From Nitrososphaera sp. (lineage in GTDB: Archaea > Thermoproteota > Nitrososphaeria > Nitrososphaerales > Nitrososphaeraceae), in NCBI GenBank assembly GCA_025929855.1, contig JAICPK010000030.1:1-9059 (forward strand): a DNA stretch of 9,059 nt. The letters are read 5' to 3'. The notes under the pieces are model-generated. The model saw only the letters and a program-made list of their open reading frames with translations, was not told the origin of the DNA and did not search any database. The number at the start of each line of letters is the position of its first letter. The first letter of the stretch is position 1. Shown here one piece after another: positions 1-6,169 of the stretch. Made by a program: the position numbers and the translations under genes.

Positions 1-2825
1 ACGGTTTGCGGTGAAGAGGAGTTGGTGGATGTGGTAACGCTACCTAGCGCAGATCCTCGTTGAGCCGCAAACCAGATTCTTCCTTCGTTGTCTGAAGTTA
101 GCCATTGTACAAACGATCCTGTAATCGGGAGGTTGGCCTCTGTACCTTCGCCAGTCCTTGGATCTATTACTCCAATCTTATCTATCTCATGCTGTGCAAA
201 CCACAGGTTGCCATAGCTGTCCATTGCCATCCCAAAAGGCAGACCCCTCTCATCGATTGACGGGTATTCACGAAATGTGCCAAGAAGGGAATTGTATACT
301 GTTATTGTGTGGCTGCTGTGCTCTGCAATGTAAATGTCAAAGTTATTCGGATCAGCGAATACTGCTGCAGGTTCATCAAGTGCCTGAAGGGGATTCTTTG
401 GCTTATACTCTGTAATGTTTCCTGTCACGCTGTCTATCTTGGCAATGCTACCTGCGCCTGCTTCGGCAAACCAGATGTTACCAAAGCTATCGGAAGTAAT
501 TCCAGCCGGCCTAGCGTCTAGTGTTGGTATGCTGTACGATGAGAACTGTTCAGTAGCAGGATTGAACTTGACTACCTTGTCCGATCCATTTCCTACAACT
601 ATTGGCATCCACAAACTGCCGTTTCCATCTATCGCAATCCCTGATGGAATGCCCTCTTCAGGAATTACGAATCGTCTGCTGCTGTTCGAATTATTATTAT
701 CATCTGGGTTGTACACGCCTACTACGCCATTATTGTCAGTACCCAAGGGGTCGATATACCATAGGCTACCGTCTGAGGCTAAGACGCTTTGGGTTACATG
801 CGTGGCATTTATCTTGTGCATAGTGTAATTGCCGGTGGCAATGTCTAGCTGCCATATCGCTCCACTTCCTGGCAGCGAATCACCGACCCATATGGATTGT
901 CTTTCCATATCAAATACGGGGTATAAGGGGAGTACGTTGTTGTTGGTGCTGCTGTTATTAGCATTAGCCGATATATTGTAAATCTTTGGGTCAAATTGAA
1001 GGTTAGATATCAGTGGCTTTATGTTTGTGTCAAGGGATGCCAGCATATTGCTTCCTTGAGTGTTCATACCCTCAATTTCTATTTGCCACATACCGGGCAA
1101 ACTGAAGGCAGCATCTGCCAAAAATACATTGTCTGATTGCTCTGTAGTTTCTACAGTTATAGGCCCTATCCCTCTTTCAAGCTGGGTCAGCTTTATGGTA
1201 GCAGCCTCGATTGCTGTAGCATTGCTGCCGTCCTGCCCAAAGAACGACAGTGTGAAGGTGTTCTGGCCTATAGCAAATGGGCTTATGTTGAGTTTTATAG
1301 TACCTTCAGCTGTGTAAAGCGTCGTCATAAAATCAGTCCTCGGCGCCGCTGCAAATGCAGCCTGTGCATCTATCTCCTCTCGCTCGTACGCAGGGAACTG
1401 ACCAGATGGCAGTGCGCCATTTGCCATCAGTGAGACCACAAATAGGAGTGCTATGCCAACACCAGCCTCTGCCTTGACCGTTTTTCCATAGTGCCTAAGC
1501 CTGTCTGTATGTAGGGCTGTTGTACCACCACCATCACCACCGCTGGCTCCACTCCCGGCCATTATCGCTACTGCCTTTTTCTGTACAACAAATTGAGAAT
1601 ACGCGCCCAATGCCACCATCACGCCTGCAAGCCCCAGCTTGATGGCTAGTATCTGGCCATATACAGAAGCAACAGTAAGGGAGAGATCGCTTTCAAGCGT
1701 AAACAAGAGGACCGGACCTGTTATCACTGCGATGCCAAGCAGCGTAACTACTACTGTAGAGAAACGGGGAATTAGGATCGAAAGCGCAGCAGACTTGCTC
1801 ATGCTGTCGCTAATTGAAAGGATCTTGGGCACGGCTACAAATCCAAGAAGTATCAGGCCTCCTATCCATATCGAAGCAGCAGCATTGTGGAAAAAGTCAA
1901 GAAGTATCGGTCCTGCCTGCTCAGTAGCTGCTGCATGTGCTATCAGGCTTGACGTGACCAGTACTGCAAGCCCAAGGATAAGTATCGCGTATATTTCTGC
2001 CCTGCTGGCGATCGTCTTGTTCTTAGCAAGCTTGCGGTAGACTGCTACTGCGATGCCCATCAATATAGAAGACTGAAGCATCCTTGTCAACCATACATTG
2101 CCAAATTGTGTTCCGATTGCTTCCGATATGCCTGCATTAATTGAAATTGCTTGCACAACTATCATCGCAACTCCTGACGCAAGCACAAGACCCGTCCCAA
2201 TTATGATAAGACGCATCATGTTTCGATCAATAGAAATCCTAGTCTTTGAGATCGCATTTGAGAGCCACGGCACCTTCGCAAGCGGTTTCCATAACCAAAG
2301 TGTTGCAAAGGCCGCGCCTACAACTATGACCTGCCCAACCATGCCAGGAAACCTAGAAATCGATTCTTCTGGAGATAGAATGTCTCTCTGTTGCTGTTGC
2401 TGACCGCCAGCACTAGTCTGTTGCTGCACAGCAGTTCCAACTCCAAAGGTAAAAGTCTCTCCTACTACATGGCCGTCGACTGCAGACAGCACGCTGGTTG
2501 TCACTGTATATTCGCCTTCTGGGAGATCTGGTTGTAGTGTGACGCCTATTGAAGCAGTATCTCCTTCAACATTGTGTGGATCATTAAGGTCGACTGCGCT
2601 ACCGTCCGGTCCAAGCACTCTGATACTGCTATATTCGAGCTCTATTGGCTCGCTAAAGAATACGTTGACTTCCGTGGGAGATGAAGGTACGGTTTGGAAG
2701 GCCCTCGGTGAAGAATCAACATACACAGGATGAGCAAATGATTCTGGTATAGGGTAGCATGTAAAACTGAACATAATGATAGTTCCAATAAGAATCCCCC
2801 AGTACCACTGCCTGTTTCCCTGCAA
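1..2825 (-). CDS. CopC-CopD copper protein fused to a Vgb/NHL-type beta-propeller (partial, C-terminus beyond the left edge)
   Basis: The minus-strand frame is open for 941 codons from TTG at 2825 to base 3, with no stop in the window. Residues 1-31 form a signal peptide ending ESFA, leaving His32 as the mature N-terminus. Residues 32-126 are a CopC domain with His32 and the DGH motif (Asp117, His119), the ligand set of single-site Cu(II) CopC. A Gln-rich linker (about 131-146) precedes a CopD domain of about eight helices (160-470), with His297 and the CopD-like stretch HNAAASIWIGG from His313. A Gly-rich loop (423-436) precedes the last helix. An Ig-like domain (about 480-610) leads to a propeller with repeated S/N-hydrophobic-W motifs at W646, 689, 739, 785, 875 and 919 and DIYIAE near 832, spaced 43-50 residues. 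CopC/CopD are known for copper binding and uptake; the propeller's role is unknown. The TTG start is chosen because it gives a full signal peptide and lies about 27 nt after a TATA box; the first ATG (2774) would halve the signal. Confidence 0.9.
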   Translation of the reverse strand, partial: MQGNRQWYWGILIGTIIMFSFTCYPIPESFAHPVYVDSSPRAFQTVPSSPTEVNVFFSEPIELEYSSIRVLGPDGSAVDLNDPHNVEGDTASIGVTLQPDLPEGEYTVTTSVLSAVDGHVVGETFTFGVGTAVQQQTSAGGQQQQQRDILSPEESISRFPGMVGQVIVVGAAFATLWLWKPLAKVPWLSNAISKTRISIDRNMMRLIIIGTGLVLASGVAMIVVQAISINAGISEAIGTQFGNVWLTRMLQSSILMGIAVAVYRKLAKNKTIASRAEIYAILILGLAVLVTSSLIAHAAATEQAGPILLDFFHNAAASIWIGGLILLGFVAVPKILSISDSMSKSAALSILIPRFSTVVVTLLGIAVITGPVLLFTLESDLSLTVASVYGQILAIKLGLAGVMVALGAYSQFVVQKKAVAIMAGSGASGGDGGGTTALHTDRLRHYGKTVKAEAGVGIALLFVVSLMANGALPSGQFPAYEREEIDAQAAFAAAPRTDFMTTLYTAEGTIKLNISPFAIGQNTFTLSFFGQDGSNATAIEAATIKLTQLERGIGPITVETTEQSDNVFLADAAFSLPGMWQIEIEGMNTQGSNMLASLDTNIKPLISNLQFDPKIYNISANANNSSTNNNVLPLYPVFDMERQSIWVGDSLPGSGAIWQLDIATGNYTMHKINATHVTQSVLASDGSLWYIDPLGTDNNGVVGVYNPDDNNNSNSSRRFVIPEEGIPSGIAIDGNGSLWMPIVVGNGSDKVVKFNPATEQFSSYSIPTLDARPAGITSDSFGNIWFAEAGAGSIAKIDSVTGNITEYKPKNPLQALDEPAAVFADPNNFDIYIAEHSSHTITVYNSLLGTFREYPSIDERGLPFGMAMDSYGNLWFAQHEIDKIGVIDPRTGEGTEANLPITGSFVQWLTSDNEGRIWFAAQRGSALGSVTTSTNSSSPQT

Positions 2826-2848
2826 TCGATGTAAAATATCGTGCCTAC

Positions 2849-2855
2849 TATATTT
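2849..2855 (-). promoter_or_regulatory. TATA box of the CopC-CopD-propeller gene
   Basis: The minus strand reads AAATATA, centred about 27 nt before the TTG codon at 2825. That is the spacing expected for an archaeal leaderless transcript starting at or next to the start codon. No Shine-Dalgarno sequence is present. It supports the TTG start. Confidence 0.5.
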
Positions 2856-2901
2856 GACTCTTGCTTGTTTTGTAGTACAAAGCCCGAAATATGCCTAAAG
2901 A

Positions 2902-2910
2902 TTATAAATA
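2902..2910 (+). promoter_or_regulatory. TATA box of the secreted anchored protein gene at 2933
   Basis: TTATAAATA lies 22-31 nt before the ATG at 2933, with a purine-rich AAAG just upstream as a possible BRE. The spacing indicates leaderless transcription and shows that the in-frame ATG at 2891 lies upstream of the likely transcript start. Confidence 0.6.
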
Positions 2911-2932
2911 TTGTGGGAGAAATTTTTATCGA

Positions 2933-3646
2933 ATGGAGAAAGTTGCTTTATTCTTGGCAGTAACACTTCTTTTGTCTTTTCTCGCTTTCAACCCGGGACC
3001 TGTGTTAGCACATGAAGAAGTGTCATTCGGCGACATCAATGTTGTCGCTGGCTGGGTAGATGAACCTCCTTTGGTAAACCAGCTCAATGGCGTTCTCCTT
3101 ATAATAACGCAAGTATCAAATGGCCAGCCGGTCAACAATGCGCTTGCACAGGTAGATGTAAACCTCCAAAAGGGGTCGGAGACTAGACCTCTTGAGTTCC
3201 AGCCTAGTGAAGAGGCTGGGACATACACTGCCACAATACTTCCCACACAGACTGGTCAATATGCAGTAGTCATGCGAGGGACAATAGCTGGGCAGGCAAT
3301 CGATGGACAAATCGAAATTGAAGATGTCGAGGACACTGCGCGCTTTACCTTCCCACCGACAGGAGCAGCAACAACAACAACTACCGGCAGTGGCAACAAC
3401 AGCCAGATACCACAGGGATTGATAGCGCAGCTGCAGACAGTCATAACAGACTTGAGCGCTCAGGTTGAGCAGGCTAACGTCGTAGCCCAAGAAGCGAGCA
3501 ACGCAACACAAAGCGTAACTGAATCTGTTGAAGAATTGAAAATGTCAGCTGATAGAGCCTATCTCTTTAGCTTGATTGGGATTGGAGCAGGCGCTGCTGG
3601 CATTGCAATAGGAGTTATCGCCCTCTCTCGCAGAGAAAAAATTTAG
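2933..3646 (+). CDS. Secreted tail-anchored protein with N-terminal histidine, probable copper-module partner
   Basis: The product is 237 residues. Residues 1-26 are a signal peptide ending PVLA, so the predicted mature protein starts with His27-Glu-Glu. Residues 27-133 look like a beta-sandwich with the stretch VAGWVDEPPLVNQLNGV (about 38-54). I recall similar GW..EPP..N.V segments in secreted bacterial proteins encoded near CopC/CopD genes, but this is not verified. A Thr/Gly/Asn linker (about 143-158) follows, then a heptad-like helical stretch (161-208), a transmembrane helix (about 211-231) and a basic tail SRREK. The domain would therefore sit outside the cell on a stalk. ATG 2933 is preferred over in-frame ATG 2891 because a TATA box lies between them and the longer form would put a charged stretch ahead of the signal. 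It is divergent from the CopC-CopD gene. Exact function is unknown. Confidence 0.85.
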   Translation: MEKVALFLAVTLLLSFLAFNPGPVLAHEEVSFGDINVVAGWVDEPPLVNQLNGVLLIITQVSNGQPVNNALAQVDVNLQKGSETRPLEFQPSEEAGTYTATILPTQTGQYAVVMRGTIAGQAIDGQIEIEDVEDTARFTFPPTGAATTTTTGSGNNSQIPQGLIAQLQTVITDLSAQVEQANVVAQEASNATQSVTESVEELKMSADRAYLFSLIGIGAGAAGIAIGVIALSRREKI

Positions 3647-4173
3647 ACAAGCTTGAGTCTTTGTGAAAGCACAACAGCAGTTGTTATCGATGCAGCTAGA
3701 ACAGCAGCTAGAATGCCTCCAGCAGCAGGAAATTCTGGTACTACGGTGATGGGAAATGTAGCTTCTTCATCAGTAGGTATAGCAGGGATGCCAGTGCCAG
3801 CAAGGTATACCTGTATCGTGTAATCTCCATTTTCTTGGAATGTATATGGGATTGTCAATGTGCCCTCAACGTTGTGAAGAACAGCCTGACCTGTCTGACC
3901 TGCAGCGCTGAACACTTGTTGACCACCCCTCAATATTCTAAAATCGTAATCTTGGTGCTCATGGACAGTGTCCATACCAGGGTTGAGGAAGCTCACAGCG
4001 AACGTAGTCTGTCCACCCTCATTCCAGGTGGGGGCTAAGCGAATATCAAGTGTACCCTTGCTCGTAGTTTCCATCATCCCACCATCTTGAGCATATGCAG
4101 CAGTTGTTGTCGTTACGCTGAAAATTGTTGCTCCAAATAGCAGCGCAACGATAAGGAATATGCTTCTTGCCAT
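3643..4173 (-). CDS. Secreted PEF-anchored beta-sandwich protein with HEH motif
   Basis: The product is 176 residues. Residues 1-28 form a signal peptide (basic Arg3, hydrophobic core, cleavage near AYA/QD). Residues 40-145 form an Ig-like beta-sandwich of a type I recognise as common in Thaumarchaeota (YDFRI, then a GDYTIQVYL strand). Potential metal ligands are His71, His73 and His100, the first two within HEH. The C-terminus has VVPEFP (about 144-149), then a hydrophobic helix and basic residues Arg172 and Lys174. This resembles PEF/PEFG-CTERM signals processed by archaeosortases, so the protein is probably anchored at the surface. It lies 5 nt after the stop of a related gene but has its own TATA box (4196-4203), so it may be transcribed independently. 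Its TAA overlaps the TAG of the convergent gene. Binding partner or substrate is unknown. Confidence 0.85.
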   Translation of the reverse strand: MARSIFLIVALLFGATIFSVTTTTAAYAQDGGMMETTSKGTLDIRLAPTWNEGGQTTFAVSFLNPGMDTVHEHQDYDFRILRGGQQVFSAAGQTGQAVLHNVEGTLTIPYTFQENGDYTIQVYLAGTGIPAIPTDEEATFPITVVPEFPAAGGILAAVLAASITTAVVLSQRLKLV

Positions 4174-4178
4174 TGTGA

Positions 4179-4637
4179 TTAATTAATTGGGTGCCTAAAT
4201 AAATTGTTACCATTGCTTGTCCTCGCCGCAAGCACCCCTATGCTAAGTGCAGCAGCAACGAGTACAAACATCTCAAGCTGAAACTCGGGTGTAACTTGTA
4301 TTGGTATTATGGCCTGTTCACCCAGATCTTCAATATCGTCTATCCTTATTTCATAGGATCCTACTTCTTCAAAGAAAAACTCCTGAAAAATCGACGTTTG
4401 ATCAAACCGCTGAATCTCAGGGCGTGCATCTCTGTAAATTGAAATGTCATACATGACATCTTCAATTTCGCTGCCTGCGTCTGGGTCAATAAAGTGTAGT
4501 TCAAACTCGTTTGGACTGCCAATATCATTTGATGTCCACATTATTTCAACCTTGAACGTACCCTGATCAGAAACTGCTTCAAGTCTGATCTGCTCCTGTG
4601 CAGATGTCGGCTGAAAGACTAGAACACTTGATAACAA
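4179..4637 (-). CDS. PEF-anchored beta-sandwich protein, start codon uncertain
   Basis: From TTG at 4637 the product is 152 residues: a short hydrophobic stretch ending PTSA/QE, a beta-sandwich (about residues 15-113), then VTPEF (115-119), a hydrophobic helix (about 121-137) and an Arg/Asn-containing tail. It parallels its downstream neighbour in order and length and looks like a diverged paralogue, but the HEH segment is replaced by IEDVMYD and only two histidines remain (His48, His149). The start is unclear. The frame is open upstream to a TAA at 4746-4748 and encodes a hydrophobic run (four ATT codons, ATC, then SVILYLAL) that would complete a normal signal peptide, but it contains no ATG or GTG. 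TTG 4637 is the only standard start and gives a short, uncharged signal. Initiation at a non-standard ATT, a sequencing error or a decayed 5' end remain possible. Confidence 0.65.
   Translation of the reverse strand: MLSSVLVFQPTSAQEQIRLEAVSDQGTFKVEIMWTSNDIGSPNEFELHFIDPDAGSEIEDVMYDISIYRDARPEIQRFDQTSIFQEFFFEEVGSYEIRIDDIEDLGEQAIIPIQVTPEFQLEMFVLVAAALSIGVLAARTSNGNNLFRHPIN
4196..4203 (-). promoter_or_regulatory. TATA box of the HEH-type PEF protein gene
   Basis: The minus strand reads TTTATTTA, centred about 26-27 nt before the ATG at 4173, inside the last codons of the upstream paralogue. It implies a separate leaderless transcript for the downstream gene despite the 5-nt gene spacing. Confidence 0.45.
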
Positions 4638-4660
4638 TGCAAGATACAGAATAACACTGA

Positions 4661-4674
4661 TAATAATAATAATA
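4661..4674. repeat. Short trinucleotide (TAA/ATT) repeat
   Basis: TAA repeats four times plus TA; on the minus strand it supplies four ATT isoleucine codons in frame with the PEF-protein gene. Gain or loss of whole units would keep the frame but change the length of the hydrophobic signal stretch. Confidence 0.7.
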
Positions 4675-4870
4675 GCTGTTGCGACAACACTACATAAAGG
4701 ATTTGATATGAAAAAAACTTCCAGATAATATAATACATTGTGAAATTATTGCCTTAGTGGCTCTGCTTCTGGCGCTATCTAGCATGAATTGATTCTGATC
4801 TTAGGGAGTAGAACATACAGAGAAATATACGTATTCAAGATGATTGAAGATAATAATCTGGCCAGTCAGG

Positions 4871-4879
4871 TTTTTAAGA
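4871..4879 (+). promoter_or_regulatory. TATA-like element of the cobalamin-binding-family gene
   Basis: TTTTTAAGA is centred about 28-29 nt before ATG 4904. It fits a leaderless transcript starting near that ATG and argues against the upstream in-frame ATG at 4844. Confidence 0.4.
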
Positions 4880-4903
4880 AATGAATTTTTCACATGTTGT
4901 CAT

Positions 4904-5830
4904 ATGCGCATCGTCTCATTTCTTCCAAGTGCAACTGAGACGTTATATGAACTCGGTGCCGGAAGCCAAATAGTGGGTGTCACACACGAATGCAAGTATC
5001 CACCTCAGGCAGAGAAAAAACCCCAAGTCATACGGTCGTCTTTTGACCCTGGTCGGATGACAGGAAAGGAGATAGATAAAAAGATAGTTGAGCTCATGCA
5101 CTCCGGAAAGGACATTTACGTAGTAGACGAAAACACCTTGAAAAGAGCCTCTCCTGATCTTATTGTTGCGCAGGGGCTTTGCGAGGTCTGCTCACCTTTT
5201 ACAAAAGAGATAAACAGAGCAGTAAGCCTTCTTGGAGACCGTCGGCCTGATGTGTTAGTTCTTGACCCCCACGATCTTGATGATATACTTGTCAGCATAA
5301 TGGATGTAGCAGAAAAGATAGGAAAGGTTGGGGAGGGACGAAAGCTCGTAGCTTCTCTACAAAAGCGTATCGACATGGTGCGCAGAAGTAGTAGTAATGT
5401 GAAAGTAAAGCGCAGACCCAAAGTGCTTTGTGTTGAGTGGATTGACCCCCTTTTTACAGCAGGACACTGGGTTCCACAGATAGTGGAATACGCTGGAGGT
5501 ATAAATGGCCTAAGCTTTACCGGTGAGCCGTCGCGCAGAATGGATATAGACGAAGCAATACAGCTTAATCCAGATATTATTGTGCTTATGCCATGCGGCT
5601 TTGATATAGAACAAACATTGAAAGAACTGCCGGTCATTGCGAGCAATGAAAAGTGGAAGTCGCTTCAAGCAGTCAAAAATGGACATGTCTACGCTGTCAA
5701 TGCTAACGCGTATTTTAGCAAGCCAGGGCCTCGTACCGTAGTAGGTCTTGAAATAATGGCAAAAATTTTGCATCCAGAGACTTCGCAGCACATCACAGTC
5801 CCAAAAGGTTCTTACAAAAAAATTAATTAA
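4904..5830 (+). CDS. Cobalamin-binding protein family (BtuF-like, TroA fold), cytoplasmic
   Basis: The product is 308 residues and opens with RIVSFLPSATETLYELG, the usual first strand and helix of the BtuF/TroA-type substrate-binding fold. Family hallmarks follow: THECKYP (27-33), QGLCEVC (90-96), WIDPLFTAGHWVPQIVEYAGG (from 179), VLMPCGFD (227-234) and NANAYFSKPGPR (266-277). These match the widespread 'cobalamin-binding protein' subfamily rather than classical BtuF. There is no signal peptide or lipobox in either start version, so a cytoplasmic location is inferred. Cys30, Cys93, Cys96, Cys176 and Cys231 could form a thiol or metal site. No ABC permease or ATPase is adjacent, so a transport role is not supported here; the true ligand is uncertain. 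ATG 4904 is chosen because homologues start there and a TATA-like element lies upstream; an in-frame ATG at 4844 would add 20 poorly fitting residues. It ends 7 nt from the convergent uS10 gene. Confidence 0.85.
   Translation: MRIVSFLPSATETLYELGAGSQIVGVTHECKYPPQAEKKPQVIRSSFDPGRMTGKEIDKKIVELMHSGKDIYVVDENTLKRASPDLIVAQGLCEVCSPFTKEINRAVSLLGDRRPDVLVLDPHDLDDILVSIMDVAEKIGKVGEGRKLVASLQKRIDMVRRSSSNVKVKRRPKVLCVEWIDPLFTAGHWVPQIVEYAGGINGLSFTGEPSRRMDIDEAIQLNPDIIVLMPCGFDIEQTLKELPVIASNEKWKSLQAVKNGHVYAVNANAYFSKPGPRTVVGLEIMAKILHPETSQHITVPKGSYKKIN
5816..5822 (-). terminator. T-run terminator candidate for the EF-1A/uS10 operon
   Basis: On the minus strand a T7 run lies about 15 nt after the uS10 stop codon, preceded by AT-rich ATTAATTAA. 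Archaeal termination often needs only a T-rich stretch. It lies inside the end of the convergent gene. No stable hairpin is visible. Confidence 0.35.
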
Positions 5831-5837
5831 TGCTAAA

Positions 5838-6149
5838 CTATTGGGTTAGAGAGACTTCGATATAGACGTCGTCTGGGATTTTCAAACGCATTAATTGTCG
5901 AATGGCCCTGTCATCGGCCCCAACGTCAATTACCCGCCTGTGTATGCGCATCTCATACTTGTCATACGTGTTGGTTCCTTGGCCTGCAGGAGATTTTCTA
6001 GTGACTACTTTGAGCTTTTTTGTAGGAAGCGGATGCGGGCCGCGCAACCGGATACCTGTCTTTTCTCCAATCCCTTTTATCTCATTACAAACGCCTTCAA
6101 GTGTTGTAAGATTTGTGCTGGTGAGTTTAATTCTTGCTGCCTGGGGCAT
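5838..6149 (-). CDS. rpsJ: Small ribosomal subunit protein uS10
   Basis: The product is 103 residues, the usual length for archaeal and eukaryotic-type uS10 (S20e). It shows IRLRGPHPLPTKKLKVVTRKSP (from about 33), the conserved GPxPLPTK loop, then YEMRIHRRVIDV and a C-terminal IPDDVYIEVSL. uS10 sits in the head of the 30S subunit. It starts 20 nt after the EF-1A stop on the same strand, the common archaeal order at the end of the str-type operon, so the two are probably co-transcribed. A weak GGAAG lies about 6 nt before the ATG, the only SD-like sequence I noticed in the window and consistent with an internal operon gene. It converges on the cobalamin-binding-family gene across 7 nt. Confidence 0.97.
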   Translation of the reverse strand: MPQAARIKLTSTNLTTLEGVCNEIKGIGEKTGIRLRGPHPLPTKKLKVVTRKSPAGQGTNTYDKYEMRIHRRVIDVGADDRAIRQLMRLKIPDDVYIEVSLTQ

Positions 6150-6169
6150 TTCTATCTTCCACTTTTCTT

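Larger units (their letters stand above)
4638..4903. other. AT-rich divergent intergenic region
   Basis: These 266 bp separate the leftward PEF-protein gene from the rightward cobalamin-binding-family gene. On the minus strand 4638-4745 is an open, start-less extension of the PEF-protein frame. A TTTATG element near 4692-4697 could be its TATA box, which would place transcription start inside the ATT repeat. The rest (4746-4870) shows no tRNA-like fold and no coding signal on either strand; it contains one perfect 8-bp palindrome, ATACGTAT (4827-4834), of unknown meaning. Confidence 0.6.

Noticed and set aside
158..2733. Several rightward open frames of 64-137 codons across this stretch
   Set aside because: They lie opposite a continuous 941-codon leftward gene with clear domain signatures, and their translations show no motifs.
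2891..2932. Upstream in-frame ATG extending the 237-residue secreted protein by 14 residues
   Set aside because: A strong TATA box lies inside the extension, and the added charged residues would spoil a good signal peptide.
2926..3511. Leftward open frames of 62-131 codons
   Set aside because: They are antisense to the secreted protein gene, and their Cys/Ser-rich or Val-run translations look like shadows of its Gln/Ala/Thr codons.
3624..3642. Short inverted repeat TCTCT-CGC-AGAGA followed by an A-run, as a hairpin terminator
   Set aside because: The stem is only 5 bp, lies within coding sequence, and on the plus strand is followed by A rather than T. The T6 run on the minus strand just after the 3643 stop could aid termination, but the evidence is weak.
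4638..4665. An alternative TTG-started frame giving a Leu-rich signal-like peptide, implying a frameshift
   Set aside because: This frame ends in TAG shortly after the hydrophobic run, and the gene's own frame already encodes an equivalent hydrophobic stretch, so a frameshift is not needed.
5116..5791. Leftward open frames of 176 and 93 codons
   Set aside because: They are antisense to the cobalamin-binding-family gene, whose family motifs are unmistakable.
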